Positions 7,719-17,746 of a DNA stretch of 64,000 nt are shown here, piece after piece (positions within the stretch are counted from its first letter, which is position 1; the number at the start of each line of letters is the position of its first letter). The translations under genes and the position numbers were made by a program. Under the pieces are notes generated by a model. That model saw only the letters and a program-made list of their open reading frames with translations, was not told where the DNA came from and searched no databases. The stretch is from Legionella geestiana (GTDB lineage Bacteria > Pseudomonadota > Gammaproteobacteria > Legionellales > Legionellaceae). Location of the stretch: NCBI RefSeq assembly GCF_004571195.1, contig NZ_CP038271.1, forward strand, positions 2,059,501-2,123,500. Direction: 5' to 3'.

Positions 7719-8373
7719 CTACTGGAAAAAAATTGACAGCCTCAATCAGATCAACCGTCTTTTGCTTGTATTTGCGACGCTGTTACTACTGATCGTGGCG
7801 GGTCTTATAGTCACTCTGGCAACCGCACCCAAACGTTATGAATTCTGGCTCACACCAAGCATGGCAACCAACGGTGGTCTAATGCAGGCAGGACAGGTTT
7901 CGAATGAATACGTTCAGGGCTTTGCTGCAACCCTCATCCCAAGCATCAATACCTGGTCAAAGGCTGGGAAAAGTGAATTCTCTGGCAATCTCGCCAGTTT
8001 GCATTACTTCCTGACCCCGCGTCATCGACAGCTGATGGAACAAGCGCTCAGCGCCTACAAAGACGCGCAACTGTTTAACCGCATCCAGATTGCGAGCCTG
8101 TACCGCTTCATGGAAGAGGATGACGTGAAAGTTCTCGGACCCAATCTCTGGGAAGTGCATTTGGTGCTGCGCATTACCCAGCGATTGAATGATGACAGCC
8201 CAATGATCATCGCTGACAAAGTGGTGGATTACCACGTTCGTGTGGCGAAGGTAAACGTATCCCGGATGCAAAACCCCTTTCAATTGGCACTTGATGGTTA
8301 CACCCGGCCCGAAACCCTGGTCAAAGATTTGTTGGCCACTCCTGTGAAGGAAAAACACCATGAAAACGTTTAA
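7711..8373 (+). CDS. TIGR03746-family ICE protein (TraE-like)
   Basis: 220 aa from ATG 7711, overlapping the upstream stop. One N-terminal membrane anchor (LLLVFATLLLLIVAGLIVTLA) and a periplasmic domain with FWLTPSM...VSNEYVQGFAATLIPSINTW and LHYFLTPRHRQ. This is the TIGR03746/DUF2895 pattern, corresponding to TraE-like subunits of the inner-membrane scaffold. It precedes the TraK- and TraB-like genes, as in the F system. Confidence 0.85.
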   Translation: MFNYWKKIDSLNQINRLLLVFATLLLLIVAGLIVTLATAPKRYEFWLTPSMATNGGLMQAGQVSNEYVQGFAATLIPSINTWSKAGKSEFSGNLASLHYFLTPRHRQLMEQALSAYKDAQLFNRIQIASLYRFMEEDDVKVLGPNLWEVHLVLRITQRLNDDSPMIIADKVVDYHVRVAKVNVSRMQNPFQLALDGYTRPETLVKDLLATPVKEKHHENV

Positions 8374-9139
8374 ATACTGGTTCGCTTTACTGGCCTTATT
8401 CAGCAGCTGCGAGCTGTTCGCACTCGATGCCGAACATGTTCTGTGGGATAAAACACCGATACATTTAAGCTTGTCATTGAATGAAGAGCGGCTGGTGCAT
8501 TTTCCCCAAGCCATCAGCATTGTCGATAATGAAGCCGGCGACAAAATCACTGTGTTAAAAGTACAGGATGCGTTATATCTGAAAGGGAAACAAGCCTTTG
8601 AAAACAAACGTCTGCTGGTTCAGCTTATGCCCCAGGGTGAGGTCATTATTCTCACCTTGTCAGCCAATGACAAAATTACGGCAAGCAAGCCAATTGAAGT
8701 TTTACTTGAAAGCAAAGAGGAAGCCGGTGCGCCGCAAAGTGCCAATGCCTTTGATATCAACGCTATCACACTGACCCGTTTTGCCATTCAATCCTTATAT
8801 GCACCCCAACGCCTGCTGGTCATTCCGGACGGTGTTAGCCGAACCCCCATGCAAACAAGACGTCTGATAAGCCTCGTTTATGGTGCCAGCATGGAAGCAC
8901 GACCACTGATTTCCTGGCATGGTGGTGCGTTTTATGTAACGGCTGTGGAGCTGAAAAACCTGCTCAACAAGGACGTGATCGTTGATCCGCGACGCATGAG
9001 CGGCAACTGGCAAACCGCGACATTTTACCCCACCAACACGCTTGCACCCCGCGGCAAGGAAGATACAACAACCGTATTTTTAGTATCGGACAGACCTTTT
9101 CATGAAGCACTGGTCAGAGCTCGGGAGTACGTACGATGA
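8360..9139 (+). CDS. TIGR03749-family ICE protein (TraK/VirB9-like)
   Basis: 259 aa. Signal peptide MKTFKYWFALLALFSSCELFA. The protein then shows ERLVHFPQAISI and a second half ending in GNWQTATFYPTNTLAPRG, typical of TIGR03749, the TraK-type secretin-like component of the outer-membrane core. Starts inside the TraE-like gene and overlaps the TraB-like gene by 4 bases, so it is probably translated in a fixed ratio with them. Confidence 0.85.
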   Translation: MKTFKYWFALLALFSSCELFALDAEHVLWDKTPIHLSLSLNEERLVHFPQAISIVDNEAGDKITVLKVQDALYLKGKQAFENKRLLVQLMPQGEVIILTLSANDKITASKPIEVLLESKEEAGAPQSANAFDINAITLTRFAIQSLYAPQRLLVIPDGVSRTPMQTRRLISLVYGASMEARPLISWHGGAFYVTAVELKNLLNKDVIVDPRRMSGNWQTATFYPTNTLAPRGKEDTTTVFLVSDRPFHEALVRAREYVR

Positions 9140-10431
9140 AAAAGAATGCCGGAATTAAAGTCTTGACAGGTGCTGTGGTTGGCGTGGCCGCATTGATTTT
9201 TCTCAACAGCAGTCATCACTCGGAATCTGTCGAAAAACCCCACGATCCCAATAATCTGAACGAAGCGATAGCCAGTCAATTCAACGACAACATTCGAGAC
9301 GTGGCGGCGCGCTTGCAGGAAACTGAAAAGAAAATGGCCAGTATTGAGGCACAAAACAAAGCGCTTAAAAATTTGGAAAATAGCAAGCCTACTGAGACGG
9401 ATAACTCTGAACTAATCAAAGAGCTGGACGCCCTGAAAGCGCAAATTGCAGAAATGAAAGCACCTCAATCGGACAGTGTCGCCTATGCCATCGAAGGAAA
9501 ACCGGTTAAGCCTGCCAACGGTATCAAAGACATAGACCAGTTGTTGATGAAGCATGAAAACAAACCAGCCGAAATCGCCTACTGGGAAAGACTCAAAGCC
9601 AAATCTAAAGCCCTGACCAAAACAGCCCGTGTGAAAACAGATAAAGAGAAAAAAGCTATTCCTTACTACACCATCCCGGCAGGCTCCGATCTCGGTCGCA
9701 CCACCTTGCTATCTGCTTTAATCGGAGAGGTGCCGGTAGAAGGCAAATTAATGCAGCCGCTGTTTCCCTTTTCCGCCATCATCAACAAAGGTGACTTGAT
9801 GGCCGCTAACGGCATTGCCCTACCTTCCGATATTTCTGGTATGAAAATCAACGGCTATGCCATAGGTGTGGGTTCCTTTCTCGATAACATCAGCTGCGTT
9901 CGCGCCTACGTTACTTCCGCTTTGTTTGTATTTGACGATGGCCATTTTGTCACCGTGGGCAAGGAGCAAATGACCGGAACTGCCGAGATGGTTAATAACG
10001 AAAGTCTGGGTTATCTCACCACGGCCTTCGGCAACCCTTGCATCAAAGGCCAGTACTTCACCAACGCGCCGCGAGTCTTAACTGCCATGGTTGCCTCAGA
10101 TGGTGTGAAAGGTTTTGGCAATGCACTGTCGCAATGGCAAATGACCTATGCAGCCAACGCCAATGGCGCAAGCAGTACGCCAACCGGCTCTATGGGTAAT
10201 TACGCGCTCGGTGGTGCTTTATCCCAAGGCTCCGTCAAAGCCGCTGACTGGCTGGAAAAACGCATTCAAGGCAGCTTCGACATGGTGTTTGTACCGGCCA
10301 GCGTAGGCTTCCGCCCCAATCATTTTTCACTGCACCTCACACAAACCATCAACCTCGACAAAGAAACCAACGGGAGAGTATTGGATTATGGCCATTCAAA
10401 ACAGTTTACGCATGATTTTAGCCTTCGGTAG
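9136..10431 (+). CDS. TIGR03752-family ICE protein (TraB/VirB10-like)
   Basis: 431 aa. N-terminal membrane segment (VLTGAVVGVAALIFLNSS), then a coiled-coil region about residues 50-110 (ARLQETEKKMASIEAQNKALKNLE...), then a beta-rich VirB10-type domain beginning YYTIPAGSDLGRTTLLSALIGEVPVEGKLMQPLFPFSAII. It spans the envelope and links inner and outer membrane parts of the T4SS. It overlaps the lipoprotein gene by 44 bases. Confidence 0.88.
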   Translation: MKKNAGIKVLTGAVVGVAALIFLNSSHHSESVEKPHDPNNLNEAIASQFNDNIRDVAARLQETEKKMASIEAQNKALKNLENSKPTETDNSELIKELDALKAQIAEMKAPQSDSVAYAIEGKPVKPANGIKDIDQLLMKHENKPAEIAYWERLKAKSKALTKTARVKTDKEKKAIPYYTIPAGSDLGRTTLLSALIGEVPVEGKLMQPLFPFSAIINKGDLMAANGIALPSDISGMKINGYAIGVGSFLDNISCVRAYVTSALFVFDDGHFVTVGKEQMTGTAEMVNNESLGYLTTAFGNPCIKGQYFTNAPRVLTAMVASDGVKGFGNALSQWQMTYAANANGASSTPTGSMGNYALGGALSQGSVKAADWLEKRIQGSFDMVFVPASVGFRPNHFSLHLTQTINLDKETNGRVLDYGHSKQFTHDFSLR

Positions 10432-10774
10432 CGCCTTGGCATTAAACGCTTGTGCTTCATCGATTGTCACATCCAGCGCGATACCGGAAGGAGGTTTGAC
10501 TGTGAGCCAGCTTTATCAGCAAAGCGTTAGTGAACCCGTGCAAAGCTGGTCGGTCAAACGCCCGGCAAAACCAGTCAATTATGCCGGTTACACCCGTGAT
10601 GCAAGCAATGAAATTCAAAACCTGTTCAAGCCGCTGGATAACCCGCAAATCCCGATTTACGTGTTTCCGCATGTGGCTCTGATAGGTGACGAGCAGCTGA
10701 TTAAACCCGGCTATACCACTGGATTTTTTCTCTATAAACAAAATCAGTTTGCTTTGGCATCTGAGCGTTATTGA
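10388..10774 (+). CDS. TIGR03751-family conjugal transfer lipoprotein (TraV/VirB7-like)
   Basis: 128 aa with a lipobox LNAC at residues about 19-22 (ALALNACASS), so it should be lipidated and anchored in the outer membrane. The body contains GGLTVSQLYQQSVSEPV and ends IPIYVFPHVALIGDEQLIKPGYTTGFFLYKQ, typical of TIGR03751. It would complete the TraK-TraB-TraV core complex. Confidence 0.88.
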   Translation: MAIQNSLRMILAFGSALALNACASSIVTSSAIPEGGLTVSQLYQQSVSEPVQSWSVKRPAKPVNYAGYTRDASNEIQNLFKPLDNPQIPIYVFPHVALIGDEQLIKPGYTTGFFLYKQNQFALASERY

Positions 10775-10785
10775 GAGTTTGCTTT

Positions 10786-13557
10786 ATGCGATTATTTAAT
10801 TGGTTATCAGGGGATGCCCTGACTGAAAAGACTATCAGGGCGGGTTACAGGAATACCAATCCATCCTTGCCAGACCGTCTGTCTATCGTGGATTTTTGCG
10901 ACAAGCAAAATCTCTTTTTATTGAATGATGGGGTAAGCATTGGTTCAGGCTTTGAACTGGCCAGCATTCCAGCTGAAGCGGCTTCTCCTGATCATCTGGA
11001 TGCGGTATTCAATAAAATCCGCGATACCTTTGCGGCGGTGGTTCCCCTGCATAAGGACGACCCCTGGGTTATGCAAATGTATGTGAATGATGAGTACAGT
11101 TTAAAGCCGGTACTCAACCACATCAGCAAACACATTGAACCGGACATCGCTGAAACGCCATTTACCCAGGATTATCTGGCACGACTCGATGACTTGTTCA
11201 CCAAAATGGAAAGACCCGAAGGCCTGTTTCTGGATCCCAAAACTGATATGCCATACCGGGGACGCAGAAGACGCATTCGGGTGTTATTTTATCGCCAATA
11301 TAAACAGGTGAAAGCTACACGCGAACAGGCGCTGATTGAACATCAGGACGTGATGGCACAGATTGAAAGCAAGCTGAAATCACCGGGCTTGCAGCTTAAG
11401 CGATTGACTGGCAGAGACTATTATAACTGGTGGGTGCGCTGGTTTAATCCGGAACCTGTATTGACTGGTGGAAGCGTGGATGCGCTGCTTAAGCGCTTTC
11501 CCTATCCTCAAAGCAGGCAACCTGCCGGATACAATTTAAGTCAGGCCATATTTTTCACGCCACCGGAAAGCAACGACAAAGGATTTGTTTTCGATGGCCA
11601 CCAGCACCGCATTTTATACGTGGACGGTTTGAGAGAGGCACCAGAAACGGGTTTGTTATCTCGGGAAAAACCGCAGGCCAATCCCAAACACCGTTATGCG
11701 CTGCTTGATAAATTACCGGAAGGTGCCACTTACACCATTCAAGTGACCTTCAGTAACGATGAAGCTCTGGATGCACATCTTATGCGTTTGGAAAAAGGCA
11801 TCGTCGGCACCAGTTTGAAGCCGCAGCAGGTACGGGATGATATCCGTACTGCTCGCGATGAGTTGTCCATGGGCAACCGGCTTTTCTGGGTGAATCAGGC
11901 AATTTACTACCGTGCTAAAACAGAGGAAGAATCAGCCCGGATTGAAAAGGAATTAAAGGAGCTGTTCATTGACGCCAAGATGCCTTTGATACCGTCCAGC
12001 TATGATTTGCATCCACTTAACAGTTATCTGAATGCCTTGCCTTTTAACTTTGTGCCAGCCTTCGCTCGTCAGTATTTACGGTTTGACAGGCTGATGTATG
12101 CATCTGAACTTGCAGCACTTCTGCCCGTTTATGGACGCAACCAGGGTGCAAGACATTTGCCTTGTTTCACCTTTTTTAATCGCCTCGGCGAACCGGTTCT
12201 GTTTGATGTGCTGCACACAGATTTTATCAGCCAAAATTCGCACATGGCCTTGTTCGCCAACTCAGGCGGTGGCAAATCTGTTTTGATAGGCTGGATGATT
12301 AACTCGCTGATGGCCGTTAAAAATGCCCGCATCGTTTTGTTTGAAATGGGTAATTCTTTTGATCGCATTCTCCTGCATTGCAAGGCACAAGGAAAAAAGA
12401 CCCGTCAGCTTTTGCTCTCCAATCACAAGGACAAAGCCATACCCTTAAATCCTTTTTGCGATGCTTACAAGGCCATCCCTGAAATCAGCGAAAATCTGAG
12501 CGAAAGCAATGCTGCCAATCTCGCAGAAAAACTGATGGAATTGAAAAGCAGTCAATCCCATCAGGCAACCAGTGAGGAACTTGCCTGTGATGCCGAATCG
12601 CGCAGTTATTTAACCGAACTCGCATTGGCTTTGCGAACCATGATCACCGAAGCCAATGTGCGTGAGGAAGAGGGCTTCACCCTGGCCGATGAAACCTTGT
12701 TGATAGAAGTATTAAGCGATGCCATCATCGCATCCGCTAACGCAGGCGTTCCGCAAATGTTGACCGAGCATGTGCTTGCAGCTTTTGAGCAGCGACTGGT
12801 TAACGAAACCGTCCCTCGCAAAAAAGATCGCATTCAGGACATGGCTGACCGACTCAGAAGCTATGTCATCAATAGCAGCAAAGCGCGGTTTTTCAACGTG
12901 CCAACCGAACCACTGGATGACTTTGATATTTTTCACATTGATATTTCGGCCATCAAGGACGACAAAGGAAAGCTTGCATTGGTTATGGTGTCTTTGTTGC
13001 CACGTATTCTTGCCATGGCTGAGCGTGCGCAAAACGACAAACGCCCAATGTTTCTAATCATCGACGAAGCGCATTTGCAATTTGAAATTGACGTGATTGT
13101 GTCTTATGCCACGCTTATTGCCAAAGTGGCGCGAAAACTGGGTTTATGGCTGGTGCCGGTCACGCAAAACATTGCCGATATGAGTTCAGCCAAAGCCACC
13201 AAAATCCTTTCACTGATTGAAACCTGGATTGCTCTAGGACTCGATGAAAACGAACTCGCCGATATTAAACAATTCAAACAACTGACTCCGCAGCAGGAAG
13301 CCTTGATTCGTGACATCGATTCACAAAAAGGCCTGTATGCGGAAGCCGTTCTTTTAGGTTCACGCTACCAGGGATTGTTTCGTGTGATTCCACCCCGTTA
13401 CTTGTTAGCCCTGTTAATGAATGAAAAATCCGAGAAAGCCGAGCGCCACGCATTGGAGAATGATCATGATGTCCTTAAAGCCGCTGAAATCATCGCCCAT
13501 CGATTGGAGAACAAATCTCAAAAGCAACAGGCGGATGATTGCTTTTATGAAGATTAG
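10786..13557 (+). CDS. TraC/VirB4-type conjugative transfer ATPase (TIGR03744-like)
   Basis: 923 aa from ATG 10786, with GAGAG 8 bases upstream; TTG 10771 overlapping the previous stop is an alternative. VirB4-family ATPase that powers pilus assembly and transfer. The N-terminal half is the TraC-type domain. Walker A is NSGGGKS around residues 491-497 and Walker B is FLIIDEAH around 756-763 (Asp760-Glu761), followed by RKLGLWLVPVTQNIADM, the Q-N motif of the family. Length is normal for the family. The 3' end overlaps the TraU-like start. Confidence 0.93.
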   Translation: MRLFNWLSGDALTEKTIRAGYRNTNPSLPDRLSIVDFCDKQNLFLLNDGVSIGSGFELASIPAEAASPDHLDAVFNKIRDTFAAVVPLHKDDPWVMQMYVNDEYSLKPVLNHISKHIEPDIAETPFTQDYLARLDDLFTKMERPEGLFLDPKTDMPYRGRRRRIRVLFYRQYKQVKATREQALIEHQDVMAQIESKLKSPGLQLKRLTGRDYYNWWVRWFNPEPVLTGGSVDALLKRFPYPQSRQPAGYNLSQAIFFTPPESNDKGFVFDGHQHRILYVDGLREAPETGLLSREKPQANPKHRYALLDKLPEGATYTIQVTFSNDEALDAHLMRLEKGIVGTSLKPQQVRDDIRTARDELSMGNRLFWVNQAIYYRAKTEEESARIEKELKELFIDAKMPLIPSSYDLHPLNSYLNALPFNFVPAFARQYLRFDRLMYASELAALLPVYGRNQGARHLPCFTFFNRLGEPVLFDVLHTDFISQNSHMALFANSGGGKSVLIGWMINSLMAVKNARIVLFEMGNSFDRILLHCKAQGKKTRQLLLSNHKDKAIPLNPFCDAYKAIPEISENLSESNAANLAEKLMELKSSQSHQATSEELACDAESRSYLTELALALRTMITEANVREEEGFTLADETLLIEVLSDAIIASANAGVPQMLTEHVLAAFEQRLVNETVPRKKDRIQDMADRLRSYVINSSKARFFNVPTEPLDDFDIFHIDISAIKDDKGKLALVMVSLLPRILAMAERAQNDKRPMFLIIDEAHLQFEIDVIVSYATLIAKVARKLGLWLVPVTQNIADMSSAKATKILSLIETWIALGLDENELADIKQFKQLTPQQEALIRDIDSQKGLYAEAVLLGSRYQGLFRVIPPRYLLALLMNEKSEKAERHALENDHDVLKAAEIIAHRLENKSQKQQADDCFYED

Positions 13558-14551
13558 TCCGGTCTTGTTATGTGCCTTTGCCGGTTCGGCCTTCGCCGAT
13601 GAAAGTCTGAAGCCACCTCACCCCATCAGCAGCTTTGGCATAGCTGCGCGTGTGATTGAAAAAACCTTCAGCAACAGCCATTACAAAATCATTGGCAGCT
13701 GTACCTGGGCGGTTGGAGGATTGCCACCGAAATTGGTTGAGATACCCGCAGTCGAGCAATTTATTCCGGATTTAATTGTGACGGTGACCAACCGGCCTGA
13801 AACCAATCCCTGGATTGAAGCCAATGCCTTGTTTGAAAATGCGGCTAGCCGTGCGCTCTATCAAAAAACCTACAAACTGGCGACCGGTTCGGACCTGGGC
13901 TTTGGTGAAGATTCCGGGCAAATCAGCAGCATGCACATGGATGATGAGCGCACCAGAATCGTGGATGTCATCGGCAGCCCAGCCGGCTTGTATCGTTTGC
14001 CTGCTGTAACCCATCAACCGGAAACACGGTTTGGCTATCCTTATTATCTCAGCGAGGCTGACGCTGTGTCCGATCGCACAGAGCTTGCAGAAATCGCTTA
14101 CATGGCAACGCATCCCAATTTGCTTTTTAATCATGATATTGGCAGCCAGTCTGACATCTGGGGGCATGAAACTCCAAGACTCATGCGTGTAACCCAACCT
14201 TCACGATTCCGTGCCTCGATAGTCGCTGCCATGCATGCCGCGGATATCGTGACCAACAAAAACAGTCTACATGTTACCCAAAGCACTAGTAATTCTTGCG
14301 GCAAAAATTGCGTCGTGTCCAATGTGATTTTCGACCCCGAACGCAAACGGGTTATCTGGCAGGAAGTCTATCCCAAAAACCGCAACATCAATCCGGCAGA
14401 CGTCAGTGATTTGGGTATTGACGACGATAAAGCCGGCAATGGCAATTATGTCTTTGTCGTCTGGCGTAAATACCGGGGCTGCGTTCGGCACAAGGGAAAG
14501 TATGTTCCAGCCTTGTCATTCCCCAAAGTAGGTCAACCCCAAAAACGATAG
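13547..14551 (+). CDS. TIGR03756-family ICE protein (TraU-like)
   Basis: 334 aa from ATG 13547 (ATG 13535 is also possible), both inside the end of traC. The signal peptide MKISPVLLCAFAGSAFA decides the start. The mature protein has ISSFGIAARVIEKTFSNSHYKIIGSCTWAV and paired cysteines (NSCGKNCVVSNV), matching TIGR03756, the TraU-like periplasmic protein with disulfides. TraU-type proteins are needed for DNA transfer and pilus function. Confidence 0.87.
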   Translation: MKISPVLLCAFAGSAFADESLKPPHPISSFGIAARVIEKTFSNSHYKIIGSCTWAVGGLPPKLVEIPAVEQFIPDLIVTVTNRPETNPWIEANALFENAASRALYQKTYKLATGSDLGFGEDSGQISSMHMDDERTRIVDVIGSPAGLYRLPAVTHQPETRFGYPYYLSEADAVSDRTELAEIAYMATHPNLLFNHDIGSQSDIWGHETPRLMRVTQPSRFRASIVAAMHAADIVTNKNSLHVTQSTSNSCGKNCVVSNVIFDPERKRVIWQEVYPKNRNINPADVSDLGIDDDKAGNGNYVFVVWRKYRGCVRHKGKYVPALSFPKVGQPQKR

Positions 14552-14560
14552 GAAGTGATT

Positions 14561-15943
14561 ATGAAAACAACCATAGCTCTGATTACATGCTTTATGCCCC
14601 AAGTCTTGTTGGCCAGCTCTTTGCTGCCGAACCAGTCGGATTATTACTACAAGCTTGGAGGCACTTCCAACCTGTATGTGCCGCCTGTCAACAACGATCA
14701 AACCATCACCATCGGCGGCAACATCGACAGCCGTTTGGGCTTCACCTGCAGCGGCTTTAATCCGGTGGTTTCCATCACCAATACTTTTCAGGACATGAAA
14801 TCCTCCGCCATGAACATACCGGGTGGCATCATTGATAATCTGAAAGGATCAGTCGCGGGTTATCCCATGTATAAACTGCAACAATCCATGCCGGCACTGT
14901 ATAACGTTCTGCAAAATACCGCTGCAGGCGCACAGAATGAATTCAGCGTTAAAGTGCGGGATTGTCAGGACACCAAACAGAAGATGGAGGAAGGTCAATC
15001 ACCGATGGAAGGCATTTTGTCAGTGTCCGATAGTCAGGGCTGGCTTGAAGCCGCCAAACGCGCCAAAACCGAAAACGTGGACGTCACACAAACGGCGAAA
15101 AACATCGCAAAAAAACGGGATGAATACGGCTTGCCCTGGATAGGCCGAGAGAGCGGTAATGCCGGTGGCAAATACCAAAGGCCGATTAAAGTCATTAATG
15201 ATGTGGTGATTGCCGGTTACAACATCCTGTTGAACCGCAAGCCCCTCAACAATGTTAATAAAGCCGATACCAATACACCTATGACGCAAAACTGGAAGAC
15301 ACCTACAGAGGCTGGGAACTGGGCAGTAAAGGTTCTCGGGGATATCCACGTCAGTGCCAGCGAAGACAAAGCCGACCCCAGCAAACATGACGCCAAAGCA
15401 GGCATTGGACTCTCAGCCCTTCTGCAAAGTTGTGATAGCAGCAACACTTGTACCTCCAATGTATCCAAAGCTTTGTGGCAACTGGTCGATAAAAAATGGC
15501 AATTGACTGAGGAAAAACTCAATCTGGTCAGTGCATCGAATTTAAAGATAACTGATGAAATCATCATTACTATCCAGCGCATGCCTCGGGAGGAACAAAG
15601 CCTCACCGTGTCCAAACTGGCCGAAGAAATCGCCGTTCAAAACATGCTGGACAAAGCCATGATGATGCGCCGCATCCTGCAAGCAGGTCTTCAGGTTCAG
15701 GAAGTACAAAACCTCAAACCAGCGCTCGATATGGTGCGTTTCGCTCTGAAGAAACTTGACGACGATATTCATTCCCTTGCTTTTGAAAATGACGTGCGCA
15801 AGAAAATGATGACCGAAACACTTGGATTGCTAATGGACATGCGCTCCAACGAAATAGCAAAAGGCCTGCCGGGTGAAGATCACGAACAATCGAATGTGAA
15901 AAACGGTGCCGTTTATCTCAAATCTGATTCCAAAGGAGCCTGA
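14561..15943 (+). CDS. TIGR03755-family ICE protein (TraH-like position)
   Basis: 460 aa from ATG 14561, with AGGAAG upstream. Signal peptide MKTTIALITCFMPQVLLA. Contains LGGTSNLYVPPVNNDQTITIG, GFTCSGFNPVVSITNTFQDMK and NIPGGII, the TIGR03755 signature. Periplasmic component, likely acting with the TraU- and TraG-like proteins in pilus assembly. Confidence 0.87.
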   Translation: MKTTIALITCFMPQVLLASSLLPNQSDYYYKLGGTSNLYVPPVNNDQTITIGGNIDSRLGFTCSGFNPVVSITNTFQDMKSSAMNIPGGIIDNLKGSVAGYPMYKLQQSMPALYNVLQNTAAGAQNEFSVKVRDCQDTKQKMEEGQSPMEGILSVSDSQGWLEAAKRAKTENVDVTQTAKNIAKKRDEYGLPWIGRESGNAGGKYQRPIKVINDVVIAGYNILLNRKPLNNVNKADTNTPMTQNWKTPTEAGNWAVKVLGDIHVSASEDKADPSKHDAKAGIGLSALLQSCDSSNTCTSNVSKALWQLVDKKWQLTEEKLNLVSASNLKITDEIIITIQRMPREEQSLTVSKLAEEIAVQNMLDKAMMMRRILQAGLQVQEVQNLKPALDMVRFALKKLDDDIHSLAFENDVRKKMMTETLGLLMDMRSNEIAKGLPGEDHEQSNVKNGAVYLKSDSKGA

Positions 15944-15944
15944 T

Positions 15945-17510
15945 ATGGTTGTTTTTAGTCCTTTGTCCTTGTACACCACGTATTTGGGCTGGCAGCAATA
16001 CGAGGTTTTGTTCAACGCCCTGTGGCAAACAGGGCTGCTCTACCTTGGCTTTCTCATGGTGGGCTATCGTTTTCTGAAAAATGTATTGGCTCCGGCAGGA
16101 TCCACCCACCATGCAGCTGAACATGCGCTGAACAATTTTCTGTATGAGCTGGCAATAACCTTCCTAATCTGCGGCATCTTCGTTTATCCCTGTGTGCCTT
16201 TGGAAGAAAAAGCGCTGAGTTTCAAACCCATGTGTGGCATTAAAAAAGGCTCAGACGCCAAAACCTCCACCCTGAAAGACACCGGCACCACCTATGACGA
16301 AGCTTTCGCCGATGTTCTGACCAACAACGTGAAAATACCCATCGGTTTTGCCATTTTGCAAAATTACATGTCAGGCCTGACTTACGGTTTGATGAAAGTC
16401 ACTGGTTGCACCGACAGCTTGCAAGCGATTGAAGGAGATTTGATCTCAACTTACCTGCCAGCCGACGTTCGAGAACAGGCCCTGAATTTTCATCGGCAAT
16501 GTTTTCTCGAAGCCAGGAACAGTTATTACAATGAACCGCATGACAAAGCCAAAGTAGGCGAAATCCTGAAAAAGTACGGTGGGGAAGAAGATCTGAAATG
16601 GGTCGGATCGAAAGTTTTTCAAACCCTGTATTACGGCAATATTCATGCGCGCCAACCGGTGCCAGGATTCAGCTTTAAAGAAGCACCCAACAGCAATCTG
16701 GAAAAAGCAGCACAGCGCGGCGATATAGATTACAGCCATTTACCAGAACAAGGATATCCAACTTGCAACCAATGGTGGGCAAAGCTGAAAACTGATTTGG
16801 TTCAGGTAGCCAATAATGCCAGTGTTTTTGATAGCCATCTGAATTATTACGCAGTCTCAGACCGAGTGCGTACCTTCAAATCTACCCACCCCAAAGCATG
16901 GGGCTCGCAATTAACCACAGAAGATTACATCGCCAAAATGCTGCTGAACGACAGCCGCGACATGCAGGCTAACAGCGTCAAAAACCTCATGGACAACACC
17001 AACGGCGCTTTTGGCAGCACGATTTCGCATGGTCTGGTTAACATAGGTCAATGGACAAAATCCTGGACATCAACACCGTTAAAACGTGAAGCAATCATGC
17101 AAACACTGCCGGTGATGCAAGCCTTCCTGTATTTTTTCCTGATCATTATGACCCCGGTTGTATTGGCATTAAGCGGATACAATCCCAGAGCATTGGGTAG
17201 CCTTTGCGGACTATACATCATGGCGATTTTCCTGCAATACCTCTGGCACCTGGTGGGTTTTGTTGAGCGAAGTGTTCTGGATCCTTTAGGGCAAAATGAT
17301 GCCGTTTCAGCCATGCGTAATATGGCTGTGATGTTTTATTTTATCGCACCCATGTTGTTGATGAGATTATCGAGTCATTTTGGTGGAGAAGCAGGAGCGG
17401 GATTATCAGGTCTGATTACGGAAGCCAGCCAACACAGTGATCATGCTGCCAAGGCAGGGAGTGATATAGCTAAAACCGGTGTTAAAGTGGCAAGCATGGG
17501 GAAATTATAA
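15945..17510 (+). CDS. TraG N-terminal domain protein (mating-pair stabilisation)
   Basis: 521 aa from ATG 15945 with AAAGGAGCC upstream. Multi-pass membrane protein: N-terminal segments (FNALWQTGLLYLGFLMVGYRF, LYELAITFLICGIFVYPCVPL), a long periplasmic loop with cysteines (residues about 90-370), then a C-terminal hydrophobic cluster (LPVMQAFLYFFLIIMTPVVLAL...). This fits the TraG_N family found at this position in GI-type ICEs. It lacks the long C-terminal entry-exclusion domain of F TraG. Confidence 0.82.
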   Translation: MVVFSPLSLYTTYLGWQQYEVLFNALWQTGLLYLGFLMVGYRFLKNVLAPAGSTHHAAEHALNNFLYELAITFLICGIFVYPCVPLEEKALSFKPMCGIKKGSDAKTSTLKDTGTTYDEAFADVLTNNVKIPIGFAILQNYMSGLTYGLMKVTGCTDSLQAIEGDLISTYLPADVREQALNFHRQCFLEARNSYYNEPHDKAKVGEILKKYGGEEDLKWVGSKVFQTLYYGNIHARQPVPGFSFKEAPNSNLEKAAQRGDIDYSHLPEQGYPTCNQWWAKLKTDLVQVANNASVFDSHLNYYAVSDRVRTFKSTHPKAWGSQLTTEDYIAKMLLNDSRDMQANSVKNLMDNTNGAFGSTISHGLVNIGQWTKSWTSTPLKREAIMQTLPVMQAFLYFFLIIMTPVVLALSGYNPRALGSLCGLYIMAIFLQYLWHLVGFVERSVLDPLGQNDAVSAMRNMAVMFYFIAPMLLMRLSSHFGGEAGAGLSGLITEASQHSDHAAKAGSDIAKTGVKVASMGKL

Positions 17511-17518
17511 TGTGTAAT

Positions 17519-17734
17519 TTATCCGCCATCACCATGGACACATTTATTGTATTCATCGATGCTGATCAAGCCCTCATCAAAAAGCGCTTGCGCTTTGAGG
17601 GCGCTATGACACGGTTTGGAGCGATCATCCGAAGCAATGGTGGCTATTAGTTGCAAGAATACCAGTGCCAATTTCCAAAGGATTCTCAACGCCGAAAAGG
17701 CCATGGATTTACGACTTTTGATATTCCTAATCAT
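17519..17734 (-). CDS. Doubtful small membrane protein, SHOCT-like tail
   Basis: 71 aa open frame opposite to the operon. It has a hydrophobic stretch (FSALRILWKLALVFLQLIATIAS) and ALKAQALFDEGLISIDEYNK, which resembles the SHOCT short C-terminal motif. Against it: no purine-rich site precedes the start, and it opposes a tightly packed plus-strand operon. It fills an otherwise empty 236-base gap. It could be real or chance. Confidence 0.3.
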   Translation of the reverse strand: MIRNIKSRKSMAFSALRILWKLALVFLQLIATIASDDRSKPCHSALKAQALFDEGLISIDEYNKCVHGDGG

Positions 17735-17746
17735 CAGGAGATTTCC